Assembly: GCA_050633525.1 (NCBI GenBank)
Contig: JBOEGR010000008.1
Span: 42,377-106,376 of the forward strand
Reading direction: 5' to 3'
Source of the DNA: CANLBN01 sp050633525
GTDB lineage: Bacteria > Pseudomonadota > Gammaproteobacteria > Pseudomonadales > Cellvibrionaceae
Length of the DNA stretch: 64,000 bases
In this document: in pieces, positions 24,122 to 33,225 of the stretch
Numbering within the stretch: the stretch's first letter is position 1
Layout: the number at the start of each line of letters is the position of its first letter
The notes under the pieces: model-generated
What the model saw: only the letters and a program-made list of their open reading frames with translations
The model's database searches: none
Told to the model about the DNA's origin: nothing
Program-made: the position numbers and the translations under genes

Positions 24122-24997
24122 TTAAGCAGCTGGTTGCTTCGAAAGATTTGGGTCGACTGCAGGGTTGATTTCGATAGGGTACTCATTGGCTTCTGGTGAT
24201 GTTCCAGATAATTCCTCTGAGCGGTTGACTAAAAAATTGACCAAATAATTTCTAATCTTGTAGTAGCTCGGGTCTTCAACAATTGTGCTACGTTTGCGCG
24301 GTCGTTTTATGTCGACTTTAACGGATTCAGCCACTCTGGCTTTAGGCCCATTGGACATTAGCAAGATACGGTCAGCTAATAAGATCGCCTCATCGACATC
24401 GTGAGTGATCATAAAAATAGTTTGTTGTGTCTCACTCCATATTTTTAGCAACTCTTCTTGAATTAATCCGCGGGTTAATGCATCTAGAGCGCCGAAGGGT
24501 TCATCTAATAATAATAATTTGGGCTGGGTGGCAAAAGCACGTGCGATACTGACTCGTTGACGCATTCCGCCAGAAAGTTCAGAGGGTTTTAAATTTCCTT
24601 TGCCTTCAAGTCCGACTAAATTAATAAATTGATTACAGTGTTCAGCAATTTTTTCTTTGCTCCAACTTGGCCAACGAGCACGTACGCCGAAACGAATGTT
24701 TTGGAATACACTTAACCAAGGTAATAAACTGTAGTTCTGAAATACAATGCCTCGGTCGAGGCTGGGCCCGACAACTTCTTTGCCATCCATAATGACGGCA
24801 CCTTCGCTTGCTTCATCTAAGCCCGCTAATGCATTTAGAATGGTTGACTTACCACAACCAGAATGACCGATGATGCAAACAAATTCTCCTTTCTCAATAG
24901 TAAAGTTAGCGTTTTCAAATATGGTCGTCGATTCGTCGCTCCCTTTTATGGGATAACGTTTGGCAAGATTTTGAACATGTACAAAATGGCTAGACAT
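24122..24997 (-). CDS. Nitrate/cyanate-type ABC transporter ATP-binding protein
   Basis: An ABC ATPase of the NrtD/CynD/SsuB class: Walker A GHSGCGKSTIL, Q-loop QNYSLLPWLSV, signature LSGGMRQRVSIARA, Walker B LLLLDEPFGALDA and switch His in THDVDEA. The frame is open to 25054 inside the permease gene. I start at ATG 24995-24997 because GAGAG lies just upstream and the family begins near SSHFVHVQNLAKRYP. That gives 291 residues. With cyanase next door, cyanate is the likely substrate. Confidence 0.93.
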   Translation of the reverse strand: MSSHFVHVQNLAKRYPIKGSDESTTIFENANFTIEKGEFVCIIGHSGCGKSTILNALAGLDEASEGAVIMDGKEVVGPSLDRGIVFQNYSLLPWLSVFQNIRFGVRARWPSWSKEKIAEHCNQFINLVGLEGKGNLKPSELSGGMRQRVSIARAFATQPKLLLLDEPFGALDALTRGLIQEELLKIWSETQQTIFMITHDVDEAILLADRILLMSNGPKARVAESVKVDIKRPRKRSTIVEDPSYYKIRNYLVNFLVNRSEELSGTSPEANEYPIEINPAVDPNLSKQPAA

Positions 24998-25037
24998 AAT
25001 AACTCTCAGATAGGGTGCTATTTTTAATGACGCTTTT

Positions 25038-25865
25038 CTATTCTTTATATTCAACTAGTTTAATTGCCCCCGATAAAATTAAATCGAGAAACATGCCAAC
25101 AAGGCCAATCATCACGATAGAAAAAATTACGCTCGTTAAATCTAAGTTGTTCCATTCGTTCCAGACGTAGTAACCGATCCCGGTTCCTCCGACTAACATT
25201 TCTGCCGCAACGATGACGAGCCATGCAATGCCAATAGAGATACGCATCCCCGTTAAAATGGTTGGTGCCGCAGCAGGTAATATAACGGTGAAAGCAGTAC
25301 GCAAGGGGCTCAGTTCATGTGTGCTCGCTACCTTTAACCAATCTTCGCGTACGCCGGCAACACCAAAAGCAGTATTGGCTAGCATTGGCCAAATGGAGCA
25401 AATAAAAATAACAAAAATGGCAGAAGCTTCAGAGTCTTTAATCACAAAGAGTGCAAGTGGCATCCAAGCAAGTGGAGAAATAGGCCGTAGTATTTGAATA
25501 AATGGGTTTAAGGTTTGATACATCAGAGGCGACATGCCAATTAAAAATCCGACGGGGATAGCAATTAAAAACGCAAAGAAAAATCCTGTTAATACGCGAT
25601 ATAAAGAATAGCCAAGTTGGATACCGATACCTTTATCATTAGGTCCGGCATCATAAAAAGGATTACCAATTTCTTTAATGGCAAGCCCAATCACTTTTGA
25701 TGGCGGCGGTACTCGTGCTTCTTGATCTGCGCCTCCAACCAGTAATTCATATTCTGTTAGCGCTTCGGTACGTTCAGGTGGTTGAACGGCTATCTCCCAA
25801 ATACCCAATAGTACTGCTAGTAAAATAACAGTTAATAATAAAGATTTCATTCGTAACGATGACAT
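25038..25865 (-). CDS. Nitrate/cyanate-type ABC transporter permease
   Basis: A 275-residue BPD_transp_1 permease with an N-terminal membrane anchor, a periplasmic loop rich in charged residues, and at least five further helices. The EAA-like loop (VREDWLKVASTHELSPLRTAF...LPAAAPTILTGMRISIGIAW) marks the site that contacts the ATPase. It belongs to the NrtB/CynB/SsuC class. The gene lies between the binding protein and the ATPase. Confidence 0.92.
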   Translation of the reverse strand: MSSLRMKSLLLTVILLAVLLGIWEIAVQPPERTEALTEYELLVGGADQEARVPPPSKVIGLAIKEIGNPFYDAGPNDKGIGIQLGYSLYRVLTGFFFAFLIAIPVGFLIGMSPLMYQTLNPFIQILRPISPLAWMPLALFVIKDSEASAIFVIFICSIWPMLANTAFGVAGVREDWLKVASTHELSPLRTAFTVILPAAAPTILTGMRISIGIAWLVIVAAEMLVGGTGIGYYVWNEWNNLDLTSVIFSIVMIGLVGMFLDLILSGAIKLVEYKE

Positions 25866-25924
25866 CTAAATAGCCTCACGATGTAACAGGGTGATGTAAC
25901 GGGAGTTACAATAAAATTTAAATG

Positions 25925-25952
25925 GCAACACTAGGGTCACCCCTAGTGTTGC
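25925..25952 (-). terminator. Intercistronic hairpin after the substrate-binding protein gene
   Basis: Perfect 12-base stem GCAACACTAGGG / CCCTAGTGTTGC (25925-25936, 25941-25952) with a 4-base loop, 17 bases after the binding-protein stop codon. On the minus strand it is followed by CATTTAAATTTTA rather than a clean U-run. It probably stabilises the upstream message or acts as a partial terminator, giving more binding protein than permease. Confidence 0.65.
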
Positions 25953-25969
25953 TTAACGCACAGTGTTGA

Positions 25970-27427
25970 TTAGCGCTTGATTTTGAAACTAGAGATATAT
26001 TCTTCCGGTTTTGTGTAGTCGAATTCTTTACCCATAATGGTATAGTTTTCGTAGGTTTTATCTGGAGCATCATAGCCAAGGTCGTTCATGATTTTTTTGG
26101 CGTCTGCTGCCAGGTAAACTTCTTCGGCAATTTTTGTGTAATCAATATTACCTTCTACATAACCCCAGCGTTTCATTTGCGTCAAAATCCATACTGCCAT
26201 TGAATGCCAAGGGAATGGATCGAAGTCAATACGATCAGGCACTTTCTTCACTTCACCTAGTCCATCTGCATAAGTTCCTGTTAATACCTGCTCAATAACG
26301 GGAATAGGCTGGTTAAGATAATTTTTCGGCGCAATCGCTTTGGCAATGTCTTTACGATTAGCAGGATCAGAGGAGAATTGTGTTGCATCAATAATTGATT
26401 TTAAGAGTGCGGTATAAGTATTAGGGTTATTAACAGCAAATTCTCTACTACAAGCAAATGCACAACAAGGATGGCCTTCCCAAATATCTTTAGTTAAGGT
26501 ATGTAGGAAACCAATTTTTTCCCATACAGCACGTTGGTTAAATGGATCTGGAGATAAATAACCATCTAAGTTGCCCGCACGTAAGTTGGCAACCATTTCC
26601 GGTGGCGGTACAACACGAATTTGAATATCTTGATCAGGATCTAAGCCAAACTCAGCAACGTAGTAACGCAATAGGAAATTGTGCATTGAATATTCAAAAG
26701 GAACACCAAATTTGAAACCTTTCCATTGTTTTGGATCGCGTTTATCTTTGTGCTTATTGTGCAAGACAATAGCTTGCCCATTAATGTTTTCTACTGCGGG
26801 CATAATATAAGGCTTAGCTGTTGAGCCTGCACCCATGCTCATTGCTAAAGGCATAGGTGTCAACATATGAGACGCATCATATTCATTGTTGAGTGATTTG
26901 TCTCGAGCCACAGCCCAACCCGCTGTTTTGATGACTTCAACATCGAGACCGTATTTTTGATAAAAACCTAATGGGTGAGCCATGATGATGGGGGTTGCAC
27001 AGGTAATAGGTACAAAGCCAACATTCAGTTTAGTTTTTTCTAGTTTACCCGCAGACTCTTTTACTGCCGCTTTAATTGAATCCATAGGAAGCATGGTGCC
27101 TAGGATAGAGGCCATAGTGCCGCCACCTACTGCTTTCATAAAGGTGCGACGTTCCATATCATTTTGATTGAAAATACCACGAACAATGGAGTTTTCGATA
27201 ACGCGATCCAGCATGTCCTCGCTGGAATCAAACTGTGCTTTATGTTCGCCATCGTCTTTGACTACTGTCATTTGATCCGCTTGTTTTTCCATTAAAACAG
27301 TTCGTTCACGATCGCTTAATGGTGCGCTCGACGCTTTTTCGGCGGCACACACTGAGCATTCACAACTGCGATTGTGCTTTAAAGAAATATCCCCGTCATA
27401 AGGATTGTTGAGACTTTTAATGGTCAT
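25970..27427 (-). CDS. NrtA/CynA-like substrate-binding protein with Cys-rich N-terminus and twin-arginine signal
   Basis: A 485-residue periplasmic binding protein of the nitrate/cyanate class (KLNVGFVPITCATPIIMAH, GVPFEYSMHNFLLRYY, LDGYLSPDPFNQRAVW). A twin-arginine motif, ERRTFMK (Arg93-Arg94), is followed by a hydrophobic stretch. It therefore lies about 90 residues in, after an N-terminal extension with Cys22, Cys24 and Cys27 (SCECSVC). That extension may bind a metal or cluster and be removed on export. It is the first gene of the cyanate operon, facing the activator gene. Confidence 0.9.
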   Translation of the reverse strand: MTIKSLNNPYDGDISLKHNRSCECSVCAAEKASSAPLSDRERTVLMEKQADQMTVVKDDGEHKAQFDSSEDMLDRVIENSIVRGIFNQNDMERRTFMKAVGGGTMASILGTMLPMDSIKAAVKESAGKLEKTKLNVGFVPITCATPIIMAHPLGFYQKYGLDVEVIKTAGWAVARDKSLNNEYDASHMLTPMPLAMSMGAGSTAKPYIMPAVENINGQAIVLHNKHKDKRDPKQWKGFKFGVPFEYSMHNFLLRYYVAEFGLDPDQDIQIRVVPPPEMVANLRAGNLDGYLSPDPFNQRAVWEKIGFLHTLTKDIWEGHPCCAFACSREFAVNNPNTYTALLKSIIDATQFSSDPANRKDIAKAIAPKNYLNQPIPVIEQVLTGTYADGLGEVKKVPDRIDFDPFPWHSMAVWILTQMKRWGYVEGNIDYTKIAEEVYLAADAKKIMNDLGYDAPDKTYENYTIMGKEFDYTKPEEYISSFKIKR

Positions 27428-27878
27428 TGTGTTTATCCTCTTTAATATTGGCCGCTATAGTTCAGTTGCCGTTGTTTTGTAAATTTCTTTATATACTGTC
27501 TTATCAATTTTTGTTCTATGTTGGTGCATAATTTATTGCTTTGATGATTTACGAAGCATTTTCCCGTGCTAGACATTTTTCTCGTAGTAAGTGCTAGATC
27601 TATTGAAATCATTGTTTTATCTCAGATAGTTCTATTGCCTTGTAGAGCGAAAACTATGCCAAGCCTCTTGAGATTTTTAAGTGGTTGTTTTTAAAGCGAT
27701 AATTTTTTAATTACATTTTTTAGGGGCAACGAAAATTCGTTGTGAAACGATAGTTCGTTGTATCGATCACGAATTATCGTTGTTTGGCATGTTTATTGAT
27801 TGTCTTCTTTATGAGTTTGATTTTATTTCAGTAAATAAAGTTATCAGTTATGAAAGCAGCAATGAAAAATAAAATACG
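27428..27878. other. Divergent regulatory region, 451 bases
   Basis: Lies between the cyanate operon (minus) and its presumed activator (plus). AT-rich. It contains the three tandem near-palindromic sites at 27727-27782. Partial matches to sigma-54 -24/-12 promoters occur on both strands, but none is good enough to call. No coding frame. Confidence 0.6.
27727..27782. promoter_or_regulatory. Three tandem near-palindromic 16-base sites (probable activator binding sites)
   Basis: Copies at 27727-27742 (CAACGAAAATTCGTTG; 7-base arms CAACGAA/TTCGTTG), 27745-27760 (AAACGATAGTTCGTTG) and 27767-27782 (TCACGAATTATCGTTG). Centres are 18 and 22 bases apart. Copies two and three also pair with each other as a 13-base imperfect inverted repeat. 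The number and spacing fit upstream activating sequences for the adjacent AAA+ activator. Confidence 0.6.
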
Positions 27879-29759
27879 ATGAATCTTACACAGCAAATAT
27901 TTTCTGCTTCACCTTTGCCGCAGGTTTTAGTTGATCCATTACAAGATCGTATTTTGCTGGCTAATTCCAGTGCCGAAAAAATATTGTGGTCTGACTCAGG
28001 TTGCTTAATAAAAAAACCATTCAGTTTGTTTTTTGCGGGACTATTTCCAGAGCTAATCACACTGACGCAAGAAGTCTTGGAAAAAGGTAAAGCGTGGTAC
28101 TCTGATTTAACGCTTAGATCGCCCAATGGAAACGAGCATTGCCTTGTTGACATAACAGGTTTTCTTACGGAAGTTGATGATATACAGGCGATCACTTTTT
28201 ATTTTCAGGACAAACAAGAACTTGATCGATATCGAGATACTGCAGCAGCACATCAACATTACTTATCGGGTATTAGTCAGTGGCGTAGGGTGGAAAAGGT
28301 TTTTCAGGAAATTGAAAAAGATAATCAACTTATCCTAACTGCTGCGGGCGAGGGTATTTATGGTGTTGATTCAGAAGGTAGAACCACCTTTGTCAATCCT
28401 GCTGCTGAAGCTTTACTCGGCTGGTCAGCAGATGAATTAGTTGGTAAAGATATTCATGGGTTGATACACCACTCCCATGAGTCAGGGTGCCATTACCCCA
28501 GCAATCAGTGCCCAATTTATGCCGCTTTTTGTGATGGTATTGTTCATCGTGTTGTTGATGAAGTCTTTTGGCATAAACAGGGTAACCCTATCCCTGTTGA
28601 ATACACCAGCACGCCGATTAAAGATAACGGTCACCTAGTGGGTGCAGTGGTGGTATTTCGTGATGTCACTCAACAAAAAAATTCACAAAAAGAATTGTTA
28701 GGGGCTTTGAGAGAAATAGAATCTCTAAAGCAGCGTTTAGAACAAGAGAATGAGTACCTTCAAGAAGAGATAAAAGTACATAATAATTATCAAGGTATCG
28801 TTGGTAAAAGTTCGGCCATACAGCATGTTATTCACCAAATCGATCTCGTTGCACCCACCGATGCAACAGTATTGATTACAGGCGAATCAGGTACGGGGAA
28901 GGAATTAATTGCACGGGCTATTCATGAGGCAAGTGAGCGCTCTCAGCGTACAATGATTCGGGTGAACTGTGCCGCTATTCCGCGAGACTTATTTGAAAGT
29001 GAATTTTTTGGTCATGTCAAAGGTGCTTTTACCGGTGCAATTAAAGAGCGTATTGGTCGTTTTGAATTGGCAGATGGCGGAACCATTTTTTTAGATGAGG
29101 TCGGTGAAATACCATTAGAGCAACAAAGTAAACTCCTGCGTGTATTGCAAGAGCAACAATTTGAGCGGGTCGGTGAAGAGAAAACGCGTCGAGTGGATGT
29201 TAGAGTTATTGCTGCCACGAATCAAAATTTGAAGAACTTAGTTAGTAATAAACAATTTCGAGAAGACTTATTCTTTCGTTTGAATGTGTTTCCTATTGAA
29301 TCCATTTCATTAAGGGAAAGAAAAGAAGATATACCACTGTTAACAATGCACTTCTTAGAAAAGTCAGGTATAAAATTTAATAAATCCGATATGAAAGTAT
29401 CGGTGGCTCAAATCAATCACCTGCTGAATTACGATTGGCCGGGCAATATTCGTGAATTGGAAAATGTTATTGAAAGGCAGATGATTGTTGCCCAAGGTAA
29501 TCAATTGGTTTTTGATCACTTCCCCTTAGCTCAGCCCCAGATAATGGAGCAGCAGCCAGTAGAAAAAGAAGTCGCAGTGGCCACTGATGTTGAACGCAAA
29601 CAACAATTAAAACTCGATATTATAGAGGGTTTGAAGTTCTGCAAAGGTAAAATATACGGTGAAGATGGTGCTGCTGCTATGCTTGGCCTTAAGCCGACTA
29701 CATTGGCATCACGTATTAAAAAATACGGTATCAATATTGCGCATTATAAAAATCTGTGA
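27879..29759 (+). CDS. PAS-domain sigma-54-dependent transcriptional activator
   Basis: A 626-residue activator. Two PAS regions (about 1-115 and 155-268) are joined by a helical linker; the second holds a His/Cys-rich insert (HHSHESGCHYPSNQC) that could bind metal. The AAA+ domain (about 305-540) has Walker A GESGTGKE (about 334), GAFTGA (about 381, the sigma-54 contact loop) and Walker B GTIFLDEVGE. A Fis-type helix-turn-helix ends the protein (AAAMLGLKPTTLASRIKKYG). No receiver domain, so sensing is by PAS. It is divergent from the cyanate operon, its likely target. Confidence 0.93.
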   Translation: MNLTQQIFSASPLPQVLVDPLQDRILLANSSAEKILWSDSGCLIKKPFSLFFAGLFPELITLTQEVLEKGKAWYSDLTLRSPNGNEHCLVDITGFLTEVDDIQAITFYFQDKQELDRYRDTAAAHQHYLSGISQWRRVEKVFQEIEKDNQLILTAAGEGIYGVDSEGRTTFVNPAAEALLGWSADELVGKDIHGLIHHSHESGCHYPSNQCPIYAAFCDGIVHRVVDEVFWHKQGNPIPVEYTSTPIKDNGHLVGAVVVFRDVTQQKNSQKELLGALREIESLKQRLEQENEYLQEEIKVHNNYQGIVGKSSAIQHVIHQIDLVAPTDATVLITGESGTGKELIARAIHEASERSQRTMIRVNCAAIPRDLFESEFFGHVKGAFTGAIKERIGRFELADGGTIFLDEVGEIPLEQQSKLLRVLQEQQFERVGEEKTRRVDVRVIAATNQNLKNLVSNKQFREDLFFRLNVFPIESISLRERKEDIPLLTMHFLEKSGIKFNKSDMKVSVAQINHLLNYDWPGNIRELENVIERQMIVAQGNQLVFDHFPLAQPQIMEQQPVEKEVAVATDVERKQQLKLDIIEGLKFCKGKIYGEDGAAAMLGLKPTTLASRIKKYGINIAHYKNL

Positions 29760-30086
29760 TGATTTTTCGTGTTTATATAAAAAAATAGTTATTAATGTTT
29801 TGGGCATATGAAGCCGATATAAATAACTAAGCACAAGCTATTCGGCTCAAGCGCGCAGTAGACTCATGCAGCAAGACTAAGGTGTAGTACGGATTTAAAG
29901 AGCTTTGCTTGCTGTTTCTTTAGTATTGACTAAGCTTATAGTGTGCGAGCTGTTATTCGCTTAAATTCAGGAGATAGATGGTAGGGATAGTTCAATTGAT
30001 TTTGTGAAGAGTAGTGTGGTCTCTGTTGTATGCTCGAGTAAAAAATTAATATTCTCGCTTAGTAGGTATAGCGTTGGAGGTATTGG
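29760..30086. other. 327-base intergenic region with no clear feature
   Basis: Between the activator and the small metalloprotease-like gene. A weak AGCCGA/TCGGCT pair (near 29813 and 29843) could form a hairpin after the activator, but the loop is long and there is no T-run. No coding frame seen. A GGAGG ribosome site near its right end serves the next gene. Confidence 0.4.
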
Positions 30087-30485
30087 GTGGAAATTTTATT
30101 AGGTATATTGATCGAGTGGCTTAGCCTAAATGCAAATATTGAGATTAGCACGCCGCCTGATGTCGTCGTCATGAGCTCTGCAGATCTGAATAAAAAATAC
30201 GGCTCCCCTGTTCATGCCCTGTATGCCCACCACGAAGCAAAGATTTACCTCTCAAGCCATATCGATTTAGCGACTATTCAGGGTGCATCGGTACTACTAC
30301 ATGAGCTGGTCCATCACTATCAAAACGTGAGTGGCGCGATGGACGGCTATAACTGTGCGCGTGAATCTGAGCGGCTTGCGTACGAAACTCAACGAGTTTA
30401 CTTGGAAAGTAACCAAGTTGAACTGATGCCTGAGCTCGATCAATTCAATATTGTCATGCGAAGTTTATGTAGCTATTTGGACTAA
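30087..30485 (+). CDS. Small HExxH metalloprotease-like protein (DUF6647-type)
   Basis: A 132-residue protein with a zincin motif HELVHH (about residues 72-77) followed by a downstream ESERLAYETQ helix that could supply the third ligand. It starts with GTG at 30087 behind GGAGG seven bases upstream. Family resemblance is to short proteins of the DUF6647 kind; activity has not been inferred beyond the motif. It has no signal peptide. It is convergent with gpmI. Confidence 0.7.
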   Translation: MEILLGILIEWLSLNANIEISTPPDVVVMSSADLNKKYGSPVHALYAHHEAKIYLSSHIDLATIQGASVLLHELVHHYQNVSGAMDGYNCARESERLAYETQRVYLESNQVELMPELDQFNIVMRSLCSYLD

Positions 30486-30509
30486 TAGTTATGATGTAAG
30501 CTGGGTTGG

Positions 30510-30553
30510 GGTACTTAAGTCACCCCGGCCACAGTTGTTCAGGTTTAAGTACC
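30510..30553. terminator. Candidate bidirectional terminator between convergent genes
   Basis: Perfect 9-base arms GGTACTTAA (30510-30518) and TTAAGTACC (30545-30553) with a 26-base loop, in the 79-base gap between the metalloprotease-like gene and gpmI. No strong T-run on either side. Confidence 0.35.
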
Positions 30554-30564
30554 TCGATTTACGA

Positions 30565-32112
30565 CTAGCCGCTCTTTGTGAGCAGCGATTCCCCCGTCAT
30601 TTCCATTGGCTTTTCAATAGAGAGCATATCAAGAAGCGTAGGGGCGATATCGCAGAGTCGTCCTTCTTTTAGTTTGTGGCTTTGTCCATTCGCTGCCACA
30701 TACACTAGAGGAACCGGTCCATTGGTATGAGAGGTCACTGGTCCGCCAGTCTCTGGGTCAACCATCAGCTCGACATTGCCGTGGTCGGCGGTAATGAGAC
30801 ACTCTCCGTCAACCTCGAGTATGGCATCCGTCACACGCTTTAAGCAGCTGTCTAAGGTTTCAATCGCTTTGATTGCTGCATCCATTTTGCCTGTATGACC
30901 TACCATATCGCCATTGGCGTAATTACAGACGATCAAGTCGTAATCGCCACTTTTGATAGCCGCTACCAAATTATCGGTGACTTCTGGTGCGCTCATTTCG
31001 GGCTGTAGATCGTAGGTTGCGACATCGGGAGAGGGGATCAAAATCCGCTTTTCTCCTGTAAATTCTTCTTCTTTGCCACCGTTAAAGAAAAAAGTGACGT
31101 GAGCATACTTCTCTGTTTCAGCAATTCTTAGTTGGGTTTTGCCTTTTTCTGCTAGGTATTCCCCTAGGGTGTTGCTCAGGCCTTCAGGTGGATAAGCGCA
31201 GCTGGTTTTGATATCGGCAGCATATTCGGTCAGCATGACAAAGTCTGACAAGGTTGGGCGTACGGAACGGTCCAAAGAAGACTCTAGTGAGTCGTCAATC
31301 AGCGCTCTAGTCAGCTCGCGAGCACGGTCGGGCCGGAAATTCATAAATACAACGGCATCGCCATCTTCAATAACAGCGGCTTTTCCGGTGGGTTGAATCG
31401 AGGTAGCAGGGCAAAACTCATCGTCTTTATCTTGAGCGTAAGCCATCTCTAAACCGGCGGTCGCAGTACTGGCGGTGTTTTCAGCTTTCCCTTGGGTGAG
31501 TAAATCATACGCTGCTTGTACTCGCTCCCAACGGTTGTCTCTATCCATTGCGTAGTAACGACCTATTAAAGAGGCGGTATGGCCTATCGCTACGGCCTTA
31601 AAGGCAGCGTCTATTTTCTCTAAAGAGGCTTTGGCGCTACGAGGGGGGGTGTCACGCCCATCTAGGAAGGCGTGTAAATAAATAGCCTTAGCGCCTCGTT
31701 GAGCGGCAAGCTTTATCATTGCAACAATATGGTCTTCGTGGCTATGGACTCCGCCCGGTGATAGTAGGCCTAGAATATGTACTGCTTTACCTTGTGCCAC
31801 CGCTTTATTGACACCATTGCAGAGGGCAGTGTTATCGAAAAATGCGCCGTCTTCGATTGCTTTAGAAATGCGAGTAAAGTTTTGATACACAATTCTACCG
31901 GCACCTAGATTCATATGACCGACTTCGGAATTACCCATCTGTCCATCAGGTAAGCCCACGGCTAAACCAGATGTTTTCACAAGTGAGTGAGGGTAGTTTT
32001 CCCACAGTGCATCCCAAGTAGGGGATGTGGCCGCTTCGATTGCGTTAGAGGTGGATGTTTCAGAATAGCCAAAGCCATCGAGAATAAATAGAGCAACGGT
32101 TTTTTTAGACAT
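30565..32112 (-). CDS. gpmI: 2,3-bisphosphoglycerate-independent phosphoglycerate mutase
   Basis: A 515-residue iPGM of lower glycolysis, interconverting 3- and 2-phosphoglycerate with two Mn ions. Motifs: LDGFGYSE (first metal Asp), GNSEVGHMNLGAGRIVYQ (catalytic Ser), HAFLDGRDTPP, YYAMDRDNRWERV, NYANGDMVGHTG and ADHGNVE. Full length. It is monocistronic here. Confidence 0.97.
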   Translation of the reverse strand: MSKKTVALFILDGFGYSETSTSNAIEAATSPTWDALWENYPHSLVKTSGLAVGLPDGQMGNSEVGHMNLGAGRIVYQNFTRISKAIEDGAFFDNTALCNGVNKAVAQGKAVHILGLLSPGGVHSHEDHIVAMIKLAAQRGAKAIYLHAFLDGRDTPPRSAKASLEKIDAAFKAVAIGHTASLIGRYYAMDRDNRWERVQAAYDLLTQGKAENTASTATAGLEMAYAQDKDDEFCPATSIQPTGKAAVIEDGDAVVFMNFRPDRARELTRALIDDSLESSLDRSVRPTLSDFVMLTEYAADIKTSCAYPPEGLSNTLGEYLAEKGKTQLRIAETEKYAHVTFFFNGGKEEEFTGEKRILIPSPDVATYDLQPEMSAPEVTDNLVAAIKSGDYDLIVCNYANGDMVGHTGKMDAAIKAIETLDSCLKRVTDAILEVDGECLITADHGNVELMVDPETGGPVTSHTNGPVPLVYVAANGQSHKLKEGRLCDIAPTLLDMLSIEKPMEMTGESLLTKSG

Positions 32113-32214
32113 GAGTGATTTTGATTGCAGATAAAAAGAGGGGGAGATTATACGTGAAAATAAGGAAGGGCTACAGGTTAATGGCCTAATTAGGTGTTCT
32201 TCAGTAGAGGTGCC

Positions 32215-33219
32215 CTAAAGTGACTCATTTAAGAGCGCTTTGACTTGTTGCCAATATTCCTGGCTTTCGTTGGCTAGGTGATGAAATGCATTATCGATGT
32301 AATGAATGTGAGTATGGGGTAGGCGGCTTTGTATGACGGGGAGGTTATATTTGTAGTCGACGGTATTGTCGCCTGTGCCTTGAATAATCGTGCAAGATAG
32401 CTGAGTGTTGACCTCGGCCTTACCTATTTTTTCTATCCATTCATCCATAGCACCTAGCCAATTGAGCGGTAGTTTGGATGCTTGTAAAGGGTCTTGAGTA
32501 TGTAAAAAATGATTAAAATTTTTATCGTGGGACGATTCGGCAAACGTGCGCTTGATTGCAGGCAAGAATGTATGAATGAAAAAATAACCCCAGCGTAACA
32601 CTTGCCAATGAATACTTCTCACTAAAGGCGCTAATAGCACGGTTTGCTCAGGCAAATGCTCGAGGCAAGGTGTTAGTTCTCGATTGAGAATGGTGTTTAG
32701 AATGACGGCACAGCCTGTGCTTTGACCAATGCAATGGTAGTGAGGGTAGGCTTCTCTATTGATGATCGTGTTCAGCACTTGGCTGTATTCATCAAAGCTA
32801 TCAATGGCGGCGCGTTTGCCACCACTGAGTCCATGCCCGGGTAGGTCAAAACTATGTAAGCAATAGCCTTTTGACAAAGCCCAATCAATGACCTTGCCAT
32901 ATAAAGCCGTATGATCAAAATAACCGTGACATAAAATGAGGTGTTGGCCGTTGGGCTGCCGTGAGTGCCAGCGTTGCTCTACTATGCGTTTGCCATTGAT
33001 ATCGCTTTGCCAAATTTCATGGCTCTCGCAATGAGCTGTTAAGTCGAGAGAGTAGTGCAGAAGGTAATTGTGAAGAAGCTCATGACCCCTCGACGAATTA
33101 GCTTGGGTGCTGTTGTTCTTATGATCGATAGTACTGGAATCGATTCGCGGAGGAATACTTTGGATGAACTCGTCTAGTTGCCGAAAGAATGTCGGCTGGT
33201 CAGTGGAATGTGCTTTCAT
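32215..33219 (-). CDS. Alpha/beta hydrolase, serine aminopeptidase S33 / monoacylglycerol-lipase-like
   Basis: A 334-residue hydrolase. LILCHGYFDHTALYG gives the oxyanion HG motif, FDLPGHGLSGG is the typical second strand, and the nucleophile elbow is GQSTGC (Ser). A late AFHHLANE His completes the triad. The fold matches Hydrolase_4 enzymes such as lysophospholipases. It has no signal peptide. It follows the PilZ gene by six bases, so the two are probably co-transcribed. Confidence 0.87.
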   Translation of the reverse strand: MKAHSTDQPTFFRQLDEFIQSIPPRIDSSTIDHKNNSTQANSSRGHELLHNYLLHYSLDLTAHCESHEIWQSDINGKRIVEQRWHSRQPNGQHLILCHGYFDHTALYGKVIDWALSKGYCLHSFDLPGHGLSGGKRAAIDSFDEYSQVLNTIINREAYPHYHCIGQSTGCAVILNTILNRELTPCLEHLPEQTVLLAPLVRSIHWQVLRWGYFFIHTFLPAIKRTFAESSHDKNFNHFLHTQDPLQASKLPLNWLGAMDEWIEKIGKAEVNTQLSCTIIQGTGDNTVDYKYNLPVIQSRLPHTHIHYIDNAFHHLANESQEYWQQVKALLNESL

Positions 33220-33225
33220 GGGGTA

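Noticed and set aside
27785..27800. Sigma-54-like box TGGCATG-N4-TTGAT facing the activator gene, and a weaker TAGCACG...TGCT on the other strand near 27555-27575.
   Set aside because: The first lacks the essential GC at -12; the second has the wrong spacing by one base. Neither is reported as a promoter.
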